From the NCBI RefSeq assembly GCF_019097595.1, contig NC_080734.1, forward strand, positions 16,085,892 to 16,149,891: a stretch of DNA of 64,000 nt. The letters run 5' to 3'. The DNA is from Hemibagrus wyckioides. Lineage: Eukaryota; Chordata; Actinopteri; Siluriformes; Bagridae. Positions 10,642 through 48,834 of this stretch are shown in pieces. The notes below the pieces were generated by a model. That model was not told where the DNA came from, did no database searches, and worked only from the letters and a program-made list of their open reading frames with translations. Each line of letters begins with the position of its first letter. The stretch's first letter is position 1. The position numbers and the translations under genes are program-made.

Positions 10642-12470
10642 GTCACTAGCAGGTTGTGATCTCAGCAAATAAAATGATAGACAGTTTTGGGTGGATGTGA
10701 AGCCAAAGGCAATTTTTCCAGAAATTGACAATAAGGTGAATTGTGTGTGTGTGTGTTTGGGTGGGTGTGCGTGTTTGAGAATGCACACATAAATGAATGA
10801 GGTCATGCATGTTTGTGGTTGCACCAGTATGCCCGATGACACATAAGGCATCTTTAGAGAGAGAAAAAAAAATAACTAAAAAATGTTTAAACAGCAACCC
10901 ACATGGCAAGAGAGCTTGAGAATGAGACCAGACTGCAGTAAAATACCACAAGGTCATGATCATGTGACCCAGTCTGTGATCGGCTCTGCTAATTATTATT
11001 GTTTTTTATCATTAACGTTTGCACTAATACACTAAAAGGATTTTTTGCTTGATTAGTTTTTCGCTCGCATCTTCCATGTATTTTGGAAAGTTTATATTCT
11101 TCTGGGATGAGTTTTAAGGCTCAATTGTGACGTCGTAACTTTCACTCACTCCCAGTAATGTGTGTGTATATATATAAAATGAGCCTCATGCTATGACACT
11201 TGAGGTATTTTAACCGCCGCCTTTTCTTCATTGTACCTAAAAGATGTGCGCCACTCGTTAAGTAAACCGAACATGCACAGGCGTCGACAGCAACGTAAAC
11301 CACAGAGGGGAATTTTAGACACATGTAAATATTGCTTGGGTTCCATGTTGAGCTTGCATCACTTAAGCCTGCCTATTTTATGGCACAGAGGTCCGGCAGA
11401 AAGAATGAACATTTTTTTTCCTATTATCATCATCAGCATTATTGTGGGTGTTATTGTTATTTACAAAATGAGTTTGGCAAACCAAATGATCTGATGCCTT
11501 AAAGCCTTGTTTATCCTTAAAACACGTCTCAAGTCGGCCTCGAGATCTCCACTGACTTATAAAATAAAAATCCCGTTTTCAATGTCGTTTTTTTTTTTTT
11601 TTTTTGATTGTTGTTGTTTTTTTTTTTGTCTTATTAGTATTATACAAAAGCTATAGAGAAGGAACAGTTCAGTCACAGATTCAGCTTGTTTTGGCAACGT
11701 CCACTCCGTCGCAAGATCTTCTTCATATGAGCTGCTCAGAAGTCTTTCCAGCAAAAAAAAAAGAAAGAAAGAAAGATAGAAAGAAAGAAAAGAGAGAGAG
11801 ATTTTGGCAAAGTCACTCCTTGAGTCAGATCTCTGTCTGAAAGGTCCACAGAGAAAGACGAAGTCTCTTTTATTTGTCGTTTCTGCATAGCTCTCTAGCA
11901 GCAGAATCTCAAAGAGATCGGGGAGCAAAACCAAACAAACCCGAATGGATGAACCACATAATCCTATGGATGGATCAAATGGATTACTCTGTAATCGATT
12001 GCTCTGGTCTGGACTATGCAGAGAGATGACAGTGCAGAGACTGGGATTATGCAGGATCATGAAGCAGTGAATTCTTGAACTCTCACTTGAGTGAGGGAGT
12101 ATATATATGTGTGTGTGTGTGTGTGTGTTCAGTGGAATGTGGCACTTCTCAGACTTTGCACTCATACTACCTTGGCTAGATGGTATGAGATTGAGACAGA
12201 AAGACAGAGCAAAGGAATGACACAGAGTGAACAAGAGTGTGAAGATCATCATCATCATCATCATCATCAGCTGTGTATAATATTCCATATTCAGTTTATG
12301 AGTGTAGGAAACACTGTGCGACAAAGAACTCAATGGAAGGACAGAAAGAAGAGAGGAGCGTCCAGTCTGCACTTCTCCACACAGAGTGAGATCCAGAGGG
12401 GGACTGAAGGCCAAGAAGGCTGGAGTGATCCATCACAGGTGAGCTCTGAATATCATTCACTCTCATGCAA

Positions 12471-12504
<34 letters not shown>

Positions 12505-12589
12505 ACACACACTGTCATCAAACCGTGTTACTTCCGTTTCTTTTAATTTCACTCACATTTTTTGTCTCTTGATCACACACATATGCACG

Positions 12590-12633
12590 CACGCACACAC
12601 CCACATCCACACCCACATCCACACCCACATCCA

Positions 12634-12683
<50 letters not shown>
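12590..12683. repeat. CA array with CCACATCCACAC minisatellite units
   Basis: Several CCACATCCACAC units lie within CA dinucleotides, just downstream of the candidate DAB1 alternative stop codon. Confidence 0.9.
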
Positions 12684-12685
<2 letters not shown>

Positions 12686-12759
12686 GAGCGGCTCTAAGGG
12701 TTTGGTCTCTTGCTCCCCCCTGAGCACTGTTCAGTTGTGTGCAGTCCTCCCATGATCCT

Positions 12760-12804
12760 TCACTTCTTCCCTTTGCAGATCTTGGCGTAGAGAGGGTCCT
12801 TCCC
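12760..12804 (-). CDS. dab1: Candidate alternative terminal exon of DAB1
   Basis: On the minus strand a good acceptor (TTATGTGTTTTTCTCCAG) is followed by 14 codons, GKDPLYAKICKGKK, and TGA. The acceptor is phase 0. It could therefore follow either the exon ending at 25106 (GEEDA) or a possible CAG-GTCGGT donor inside the last main exon (DSPQ). It lies about 9.5 kb downstream of the main stop on the same strand, and no other gene lies between. I do not recall this tail in mammalian DAB1, so it may be fish-specific, part of an unseen gene, or chance. Confidence 0.4.
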   Translation of the reverse strand, partial: GKDPLYAKICKGKK

Positions 12805-14130
12805 CTGGAGAAAAACACATAATCCTAGGTCATTTCCTTTTTTAATCATCGATGCAATTCTAACTTATCCACTTAGACATACATCCATGTATGTGTGTGT
12901 GTGTGTGTCTGTGTGCGCTTAAAGTATTTTAAAGGCAAGTATTTGATGTCCCTAAGCTGCATACATGTATATAACTACTGATCAGTCCTTGTGCAACAAT
13001 GTTTGATGATAATAAATGAACTGGATTTTACTGAATATTCATAATATGGTTAATAAAATAAAAAGTCTACTAGTAATTGCCTGAATCGGCAAACAGACAA
13101 AGGAAGATTGTAACATATACTTAGAATTTAAATAAAATATAGGTTTACAATGCAACATTAGAAAGAAAGAACATTAATATGAAATAGCACACAATCTGAA
13201 ACCCTTAAAAAAGATCCACTTGCATTTCCACCTCTGTGACTAGACATGTTTACCCGGGCTACACAATTCCTCCCTCTGAAGGAAAAATACATAAAATACG
13301 GACGAAATCTTGACAGCCACATTATTTGCAAATATTTCTTTTTCTCTGCATGCGATGGGGCTATTAAATTTAAGCACGTTTCCCTGACACGTCATCAGCC
13401 GTGATGGAAAAGGCTTGTGTGAAACACAATATCGGGAGTAATAAATATGAACGAGGTGCAATCCCTTTTTCAAAACGCCTTTGGAAAAAAACTAGACGTA
13501 AGTAGACAAAAGCAAACGTCGTCCGATCACGTCCGAAGAAATGACACACGGGGAGATCAGAATTGTACGCTGTGTGTGGTTCGAATAATAAAGCTGCCCA
13601 AAGTGCAGTTTAATGTTATACCATATCTTTAATATTCAGAAGGGGCACAGAGTACAACAGAGTGACTTCCTGTGTGAAAGACTTTAATGTCTATAGTGAG
13701 ACCCGGTGCTTTATGGCTCAGCTTTAATTGCAATGCAGAAATCTACTGACTGATCGATAAAGGAATAAACTCTTCCATCCATCCATCAGTAGGATTTACA
13801 CAAATTAATCTGTGTCCCTGCATATCATTGTATAACTTCTGCCATTCTGAGAAGCAAACTCAAACTCAGGACTGCATCAAAGTCTGTTGCATTTAGAATG
13901 TCCATTTTCATTTATTCTGAAAATCGAGGTCTCAGTACACGTATGTACAATATCCTCCATGATGCTGACTCATAGCTTTGTTAGCTAGCTACCTTACAGG
14001 ACAAACAAGAAGTTCTCGGCAGCAGTTACCTCTTACCAGTGGTGGACCGTCAGGGCCAGCAAGGCCTTCTCTGCTGGCCTAAACAGCAGTGATCTGAATC
14101 ACTAACTTGCATTTTAATATATTTAATATA

Positions 14131-15378
14131 CACTATATTGCCAAAAGTATTCACTCAACCATCCAAATTATCAGAATCAGGTGTTCCAATCACTTCCATG
14201 GCCACAGGTGTATAAAATCAAGCACCTAGGCATGCAGACTGTTTTTACAAACATTTGTGAAAGAATGGGTCGCTCTCAGGAGCTCAGTGAATTCCAGCGT
14301 GGAACCGTAATAGGATGCCACCTGTGCAACAAATCCAGTCGTGAAATTTCCTCGCTCCTAAATATTCCACAGTCAACTGTCAGCTGTATTATAAGAACGT
14401 GGAAGTGTTTGGGAACGACAGCAACTCAGCCACGAAGTGGTAGGCCACGTAAACTGACGGAGCGGGGTCAGCGGATGCTGAGGCGCATAGTGCGAAGAGG
14501 TCGCCAACTTTCTGCAGAGACAATCGCTACAGACCTCCAAACTTCATGTGGCCTTCAGATTAGCTCAAGAACAGTGCGCAGAGAGCTTCATGGAATGGGT
14601 TTCCATGGCCGAGCATCTGCATCCAAGCCATACATCACCAAGTGCAATGCAAAGCGTCGGATGCAGTGGTGTAAAGCACGCCGCCACTGGACTCTAGAGC
14701 AGTGGAGACGCGTTCTCTGGAGTGACGAATCGCACTTCTCCATCTGGCAATCTGATGGACGAGTCTGGGTTTGGCGGTGGCCAGGAGAACGGTACTTGTC
14801 TGACTGCATTGTGCCAAGTGTAAAGTTTGGTGGAGGGGGGATTATGGTGTGGGGTTGTTTTTCAGGAGCTGGGCTTGGCCCCTTAGTTCCAGTGAAAGGA
14901 ACTCTGAATGCTTCAGCATACCAAGACATTTTGGACAATTCCATGCTCCCAACTTTGTGGGAACAGTTTGGAGCTGGCCCCTTCCTCTTCCAACATGACT
15001 GTGCACCAGTGACCAAAGCAAGGTCCATAAAGACATGGATGACTGAGTCTGGTGTGGATGAACTTGACTGGCCTGCACAGAGTCCTGACCTCAACCCGAT
15101 AGAACACCTTTGGGATGAATTAGAGCGGAGACTGAGAGCCAGGCCTTCTCGTCCAACATCAGTGTGTGACCTCACAAATGTGCTTCTGGAAGAATGGTCA
15201 AATATTCCCATAAACACACTCCTAAACCTTGTGGACAGCCTTCCCAGAAAAGTTGAAGCTGTTATAGCTGCAAAGGGTGGACCGACGTCATATTGAACCC
15301 TATGGATTAGGAATGGGATGTCACTTAAGTTCATATGCGAGTCAAGGCAGGTGAGCGAATACTTTTGGCAATATAGTG
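14131..15378 (+). mobile_element. Full-length Tc1-type transposon, copy 1
   Basis: 1248 bp flanked by TA on both sides (14129-14130 and 15379-15380). Terminal inverted repeats of about 28 bp start CACTATATTGCCAAAAGTAT. It carries an uninterrupted transposase frame. By eye it differs from copy 2 (51244-52491) at roughly 20 positions, about 98% identity, with no length change. Confidence 0.95.
14265..15296 (+). CDS. Tc1 family transposase, DD34E (copy 1)
   Basis: 343 residues, the usual Tc1 length, starting [13 protein letters not shown]; the frame is open upstream to 14181, but this start matches the family. Paired helix-turn-helix DNA-binding region in residues 1-110 with a GRPR hinge at 59-62; catalytic triad D154 (LWSDES), D245 (FQHDCAP) and E280 ([10 protein letters not shown]), with exactly 34 residues between the last two. 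The glycine-rich loop [11 protein letters not shown] is present. No stop or frameshift. Two likely damaging changes against the family pattern: DESHF instead of DESRF, and APVTKA instead of APVHKA, where copy 2 keeps the expected residues. It cuts and pastes the element at TA sites. Confidence 0.95.
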   Translation: MGRSQELSEFQRGTVIGCHLCNKSSREISSLLNIPQSTVSCIIRTWKCLGTTATQPRSGRPRKLTERGQRMLRRIVRRGRQLSAETIATDLQTSCGLQISSRTVRRELHGMGFHGRASASKPYITKCNAKRRMQWCKARRHWTLEQWRRVLWSDESHFSIWQSDGRVWVWRWPGERYLSDCIVPSVKFGGGGIMVWGCFSGAGLGPLVPVKGTLNASAYQDILDNSMLPTLWEQFGAGPFLFQHDCAPVTKARSIKTWMTESGVDELDWPAQSPDLNPIEHLWDELERRLRARPSRPTSVCDLTNVLLEEWSNIPINTLLNLVDSLPRKVEAVIAAKGGPTSY

Positions 15379-17818
15379 TATGTATATGCATGAATGTGTA
15401 TTAAATTATTCCTGATAGTCTATTCTCTACATTTCATAGCTTTTCTCTCGGTTGTGCTGCTTCCAGTAGTGTATATTTATGATAAGAGTATTTATCCAAT
15501 CATATTTCAGCCAGTGGCTGACATCATGTGTTGCCAGGATGAAAGAAATCTGCCTTAAGGCCTTCAGAATCAATAGTGCAGGCGCCAGTGGCTTAAAATA
15601 AGTGGCAATGAAATTGTTACATTAACCAATCAGATTTCGAGTTGGTGTCACTGGGGCCATCTAGCAGGCATATGATTACGTCAGCAATTCCCCATCATTT
15701 GATTGGATAATTGAAGTAGTCAGAGGCAGTGAACCGCACAAATATATATATATATATATTTTAACTCACAATGGCTGACAGAGGAGAAGAAATCAATTAT
15801 CAGTTTGGTCGCAGACATCCTTACAAATGCATGTTCAAGGCGGACTGTAAAATAATTGACTATTCCTTGTGAGGTGTGAAATACTGTAGCCTATTTTCTT
15901 TTCTACTTTGCTATTTAACGGTTGATTAGTATCTATTGCTGTGGTGTCATAATGATGGTACAGAGGTGGATTAATTCAGGAAGGACACCAGAGAAGGCCT
16001 AGGTGTGAGATGCACGGCCACTGCCTCCATATGATGACGACGTGTTTATACTCCTCTGGATAAAGCACTCTGGGATCTTTAACCATTTGTACAGTGCTCT
16101 TAAGTCTTTTTACCAAAGGCCAAAAAAATTATTTCTGCCTCATATCAAAGGAAACATTTGAACTTTGTAGATTTTTTTTGTAGATTGTATTTGTGTTTTT
16201 ACCTAGACTAATAGGGGCAATATCCATAGAGAAGTTCCAAAACTGGTTAGTTTTTGTCACACAAATGTTCAAAGTAAATGTTGATATCAAACCCATTTCT
16301 GCTCTCTGAGATGCCCCATAGAACTTGAAAGTGTTATCTTCAACTACAACCAAAAATTCTGTGTAAGGGTCTCCCAACAGAGGTAAAAAATCTCATATTG
16401 AAATCTAACAGAGTCCTGACTCATCAAAATAGCTCATTAATATATATTGATTGAAAATATCTGATAAGTTGATTTCTATTGGAATGCCAGTGTACCGGAT
16501 ACTCTTCAATGCTCGTAAATGTTTTATTCGAGATCTATTTAACCTGCATTTTTGTACCAGGTCTTTATTCGCATCTAATATATGGGGACTAATTTCAGCC
16601 ATCCTTCATCTTTTGTGTTTTCCAGTGAAGCCTGAAATTTATTCCAAACGATGGTAACAAAGGAATCATGTCTGAAAAACTAGAACGAATAAAATAACTC
16701 ATATTTCAAATGAGTAGTTCTTCTCATGTTTTTCAAACAACTCAATACCTTTCCAGAGATTTTTGTATTTTTTTATTTCCCTCAGAAAGGCGTTACTTCT
16801 TCCATCACTACCATTACCCAATAAAACCTTAAATACATGCAGTTCCCTCAGTCTAGCAGCAGATGCCAGTAAAGCTCTTTGTGTCTATCAGAAACACTCA
16901 ACCAGAAGTAATGAGGTTGCTCCATCTTCTTCACCCTTTCTGGGTTTTTTTTTTTCCAGAACTCAGGAGTATACATGCCAAGATCAAGAAAAAAAAAGTT
17001 ACAAGAGTAATTGCACTATAGCAGGTGCTATAGCTGCTTTAGACCTCATCCTGCTTCAGACTGTTCCCCTGCCTCCTGCTTCTGTTTTCACACCAATCCA
17101 GTTATTACACTATAGTGAGCAGGACAGAGGAGAAAGCCCCAGGAGGAGGCAGCGTGTGTTATTCTGAGGTACAAAGGAAGAACGACGGCTTAAAAACACC
17201 AAAAAAGCTGACTCGCAGCGGGAGCACGGAGTCCTGCCTGCGGTCCATCCAAACCCACGAATCAGCCTGACGCCACACAGTGAATCAACCAACATGATAA
17301 TTATGAGTCACTTATTCCTGAGTCCCCCCTACTGAGAAAGGGAGAGAGGAATGAAAAACGACAGATGAGTGAAAGATAGCATGAGAAAGAAAGGCACTGC
17401 GTAGCTGACAGACTCAGGGACTGACTAATGTTACAATATGAGAGAGAGGAAGAAAGACTGTGAGCTTATAGACCTTTACACTGAACACAGGATCTTTACT
17501 ATGGAGAAGAGACAACCTGAACAGAGACAGACTGAAGCAGCTCACAAAAGCATTCTCAGGAATGGCGCTTTCTGCTCACAAGCCGCCTGTGATGTACCAT
17601 AGCGATAACGCCCCAGCCATCTCCTATCATAGCCTCGTACTGCCTTAAAGCACAGAGACAAGAAGAAGTAGCTGTTGTCTGTACTGCCACAGATGTTCTA
17701 CAGAGACTGAGAAAGGCAGTCTGCTACAAAAGCATAAGCTGTTACCAGAAAATTCTGGGATACCCCCTGTCTCGGTACTTAGCTCAAACTTCTTTTCTCT
17801 CAGTGGCAGAATTTTGTC

Positions 17819-17820
<2 letters not shown>

Positions 17821-17849
<29 letters not shown>
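17821..17849. repeat. CA microsatellite
   Basis: Pure CA dinucleotides. Confidence 0.95.
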
Positions 17850-17853
<4 letters not shown>

Positions 17854-18675
17854 TTCTCTCTTTGTAATGGTTCCCTTTCCCACTTGTCTTTACTTACACA
17901 GACCTTTGTGGCAGCCTGCAGAAACCATTTCATATGTTTCACATTTAGAGATCATCACTCGAAATTCTGTGACTACACAAATCTCCGTTTTGACGAGGAA
18001 TATGAACATACATCATTCGTTACAGTTAACCGGCTAGTTTGTTGCTCAAGAATGACGACCATGGAGGCGTCCATGTTTTTAATCTCTAACCAATCCCCCC
18101 ACCCTCTCTTGGGAAGTTCGTATTTACAAGTTAGAAAGTCGTAATTATGACATCAGTTTGTTTCAGCACAGGATAGAGGTTTACCTTCTCCTAATTAACT
18201 ACAAAAAATATAACAAGGGTTTTTTAAACTTTTTAACCCAACTTCTAGAAAATAAAGAACAATGAATGCACATGAAGTGAGCTTTTTGGGGGGTTTTAAA
18301 CAATCTCTAAGGCCACTGTATAATTTAGATTTTTTAAATCATCTTTAAATATTATATCGTCATCAAACCAATTCTTTCCTATAGGTGATAAACATTTACC
18401 AATTTACCAAACACATTATAACTGAAAATAACTAAGTGATAGTCTCCTGCAGAAGTTGCATCCACTGATTCCACCTTGTTTTCAGACTGACACGCCCCCA
18501 TCTTGGAAACTCAGAGCTCAAAGAAAATTTCCCACTTGTAATTACAACTTTGTGGTGTGTTCAACTCATAAATATGATGTTTCTGACATTACTTGAACAT
18601 AAGTACGACAAAAGTATGGAGGTAAAAATGATGTCATTCTGAACGTTGGCTATAATGCAGCAATACATACGTTTA

Positions 18676-18843
18676 CGGCATTTGGCAGATACCCTTATCC
18701 AGAGTGGATTATATTTATTGTGTTTTATACAAGTGAGGGTTAAAGGGCCTTGTTCAGGGGCAAAACAGGGGCAGCTTGGTGATCTTGGGATTTGAACTCA
18801 CAACCATCTGAGCAATAGTTCAACAGCTTAACCACTGAGCTTT
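18676..18843 (+). repeat. Dispersed fish repeat, family Y (copy 1)
   Basis: CGGCATTTGGCAGATACCCT, then GAGGGTTAAAGGGCC, then TTTGAACTCACAACCATCTG and CTTAACCACTGAGC. A second copy is at 45446-45596. The middle module (GAGGGTTAAGGGCCTTGTTC type) is shared with family X. Confidence 0.75.
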
Positions 18844-19981
18844 ATTCCAAGCTGGGGGACATGTAGTTTCTTTTTGCACATATCTCAACCAGACGTTGTT
18901 GCATTTTAAAAATCTCAAAATAAGGAATACTGCATGTAAAGATTTCAGTTTGACATCCAGGATCTAATCACAAGCTAAAAAAATTTAGCTTTTTTTATTT
19001 TTTTTACGGATTTTTTTATCCTTCATTGACATCTAATAAGTTTTCCACATGAAGAATCCACACACACCACCAACAGTGGACTTTCAGGAAGAGTATAAAA
19101 TAATTCCCTGCCTAAAAACCCCTTCATTAATATACTGAAGATGATTTATATGAATTTAAAAAAAAAAATCTAAAAATGTCTTATATGCATAAGGTCTGCT
19201 CTTTCCAGAGGTGCAGCATCTGTACGTGTCTCAGAGGCCATCCGGCATTATTAAGCCCCACACCGCAGTAATGAGGCCAGTGCATGCACACACTGACACA
19301 CAGCTCTGTTTCTACACACTTTATTAAAGTTTTATACAGCAGAACCAGAGAGTAGCCGCTCCCCACACACACACATACACACACACACACACACACAACA
19401 CTGTCTGCTGATCGAGGGGGCCGCTTGGGTTTCTAGCCGCATACTAGAGTAGCTCACGGAGGCACACATCAGTGCAGAACACTAAATTACACAGTAAGCC
19501 GGCCCACCGCTGAGATATGAAATGGAGTAGTGCGCTGTGGATCCGTGCAGTATCATACATATAGTGGATGATGTTGAAATTACAAATTACAGAGGTGTTT
19601 GACCAAATTAAGACTCCAACCAAAAGAAATTATACGGAAAGTACACAAAGGTAAAAGGTTCTGTCAGTCTGAATGACGCTGCAAACATCTGAATCACCAC
19701 TACAAATTGTAGACCGGAATGCTGACTTTTTCCAAACACAGATAAAATCATATCACATGATTTAAAAATTTCTTTTCCCCATTCTCTATGGAAGGCGAAA
19801 TTCTGATGATAATATATAACCTTGAAAATTGAGGACGCACTGAGTCTTCATAACACCTTCAAAAGGACTGCATACCACTTCAATAAAGCACTTTATGTAA
19901 GGCTTACGTCAAAAAATGTGTGACTTGGTCTTTTTACACAAGCATGAGGACTGTATATATGTGAATTCATATAATCATATA

Positions 19982-20863
19982 CACTCACCAAGCACTTTAT
20001 TAGGAACACTATATTAATACCGCGTAGGCCCTTCCCTTAGCTCTCAGGATGTTCAGGTGCACTTTTATGCTGTATCTCTACCACAACCCGAAGATGCTCT
20101 ACTGGATTTAGATCCAATGACTGGGAAGAACAGTGTCATGTTCATGAAACCAGTTTGAGACGACTTCTGTGTCATGACATGATGTATTACCATGCAGGAC
20201 GTAATCAATAGAATGGTGTCGGTAAATTGTAGTGATAAATTGTAGTGATGATCAGTAACAATACTTCAATATTCAACATTCAACAATATTTCAATGTGTT
20301 ATTCTATTCAATTGATGATTGATTGGGATTAACAAAAGAAGACATTCCCATCTGTGACATAGCATCTGTGAGCCTCAGCAGAAATCCAGATCCATCAGAC
20401 CAGGCTGCGTTTTTCCAGTCTTCAACTAGTTAATTTTGTGAGTATGTGTCTTCTGCAGCCTCAGCTTTCTGTTCTAAACTGACCGAAGTGGACCCTGACA
20501 TGGTCTTCTGCTGTTGCAGTTTAAACACTTCAAGGTTCTACATGGTGTCCATGCTTTTCTGGTGTGAGCCATGGAACTGAGGCTCACTGGATGTTTTGTC
20601 TTTACTGCACCATTCTTGTGTGTGAAAATCCCAGCAGATCAGCAGTTACAGAACCCATCTCATCTGGCACCAACACTAATGTCACGGTGAAAATCACTGA
20701 GATTACATTTTTCCCACATACTGATGGTTGAACATTACCCGAATCTGCCGGTCTGTATCTATATGATTTCATGCACTGAGCTGCTGCCTCTCGATTGGCT
20801 GATTAGATAGCCGCATGAATGAGTAGGTGTGTAAGCTTTCATATTAAAGTGCTTGGTGAATAT
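19982..20863. mobile_element. Non-autonomous element with Tc1-like ends (CACCAAGCACTTTATTA)
   Basis: The left end CACTCACCAAGCACTTTATT after TA, and the right end ATTAAAGTGCTTGGTGAATA, form inverted repeats. The interior holds reverse-oriented pieces of the same Tc1 family (CATCTCATCTGGCACCAACA, near 20660) but no coding frame, so it would depend on a transposase from elsewhere. Confidence 0.65.
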
Positions 20864-22127
20864 ATATTTGTTGTCTTTACTAAGAGTAAGTTTTGAGAGA
20901 AGCGTGTTTAGGATCTATTTTGACCTAAAAGCACTATTTTAGCACAAACATCTCTTATAAAAGTGGTTTATATTTTGGAGGAATAAATGATCATGTCCTA
21001 AAACTTAAAGTACTAATTCATGTCGCATTTAGAGCAGTCAAAAAGAAACCACTGCACTACTTGCTTTTAAGAAAAGGTCTCGTCTCTTGAATCTGAATAT
21101 GACTTTCACAAGCACATGTTATGAAAGCTAAATATACTGAAGCTAGTCTTTAAGCTAGCCCGCTAATTCCCTATGTAATGTGTATTTGAAGTGCTTTTTG
21201 AATACACAACCTTGGTTATAATCTTAGCTTTTCAATGATACCTAGCTACAGAGAATCGAACAGGTTTCAGATCTTAACTCACTGAAGCACATGCCTCCAT
21301 ATTATGCAGCTCCAATCACACCGAGGGGGAAAAAATCTTAACCGGCTGAATGTAATTGTATAATTTGCTCTTCGGTTAACGCACTGTCAAGTCAATGGAT
21401 ACGGTAGCATTTTCTAGGCTAATTAAACATGCATGCACAATTGTATTTCCCTCATGAGAGCGCATAATCTGAGACATGATTCAATTGTATAATTCAAATT
21501 CACAAGCATTTTGTGCACAGCAATATTAATGGCTGATGCAATTACATTTTACATGTAGCGCTTTGCTTTGCGCCTACAATAAACCGTATCCGCAATCCTG
21601 TTTGCATTTACACTTAAACAGAAGTAGAGCTGTCATACAAATACTGTGGGTGTGACTTTTAGCTGCGGACAAAAAAAAAAAAAATTGCATGCTGTGCTTA
21701 ATAACACTGCGATTGTGATGTGATGTTTAGTGAAACTATAATAAAGGTTACAAACAGCTTGTCAAAACAGCGAAGAAAATACGTAGACTTTCCAAGTACG
21801 GTTTGCAAAGCTACATTTAGTCATAAAGTACAATATAGCACAGATGCAGATGCATAACACAACACAATACAACACAATATAACACAACACAGATGCTTAG
21901 ATGATGTTGAGTGTTGGGATGTTTGTGTATATGCCATGCCAGACTGTCATTCAAATCAATGCAACACAACAGCCCTGATACCCACTCTGATACTCACACT
22001 CCTCAGGCAGCTGTGGGGGAAGAAAGGAAGGTTTTCTCATAGATAAATTTAAAAAAAGAGACATTCAAAAGGCACATACCATCTTAAGGTAGCAGCAGGC
22101 AAGGGTGGAGGGATGACAGAGCACAGG

Positions 22128-22131
<4 letters not shown>

Positions 22132-22163
<32 letters not shown>
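22132..22163. repeat. GA microsatellite
   Basis: GA dinucleotides about 160 bases downstream of the main DAB1 stop, in the probable 3'UTR. Confidence 0.95.
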
Positions 22164-22166
<3 letters not shown>

Positions 22167-22323
22167 CAGCCACTATGTAGTGGGTTTATGTAGTGGAGTG
22201 AGGTGGCAAGGTGGAGGAGTGCTGACACGGCGTCACGGCTGGAGCAGGCTGACATTAAGAGGAGGAGGAGGAGGAAGAAGAAGAAGAAAAACAGGACAGA
22301 TACCTACCCCGACCTGCCGCTAT

Positions 22324-48834
<26,511 letters not shown>

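Larger units (their letters stand above)
14037..16023. mobile_element. Candidate hAT-like non-autonomous element, split by Tc1
   Basis: The left end CAGTGGTGGACCGTCAGGGC (then AAGGCCTTCTCTGCTGGCC) resembles the reverse complement of the right end (CAGTGGCCGTGCATC, then AGGCCTTCTCTGGTGTCC). Ends beginning CAGTG are typical of hAT elements. Flanking 8-mers CCTCTTAC and CCTCCATA match at only four of eight positions, so the target duplication is eroded or absent. Without the Tc1 insert the element is about 740 bp. It has no transposase frame. Confidence 0.5.
12808..22323. other. Region between the candidate alternative exon and the main DAB1 stop
   Basis: Either intergenic or DAB1 3' intron/UTR. 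It holds the nested hAT-like/Tc1 insertion (14037-16023), CA repeats (17821-17849, 19364-19398), a dispersed repeat (18676-18843), a Tc1-end element (19982-20863) and a GA repeat next to the DAB1 stop (22132-22163). About 16030-17800 and 20870-22130 show nothing recognisable. Confidence 0.6.

Noticed and set aside
12421..12450. Plus-strand donor-like ATCACAGGTGAGC that might mark a plus-strand gene
   Set aside because: No in-frame coding exon upstream and no matching acceptor; a single donor-like site is not enough.
11557..12546. 285-codon minus frame and 151-codon plus frame
   Set aside because: Low-complexity Ser/Leu/Phe and repeat-derived sequence, no splice or domain support; at most possible 3'UTR of the alternative DAB1 end.
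14588..15391. Long open frames antisense to the transposase (also at 51701-52207)
   Set aside because: Shadow frames of the Tc1 transposase; the plus strand holds the DD34E motifs.
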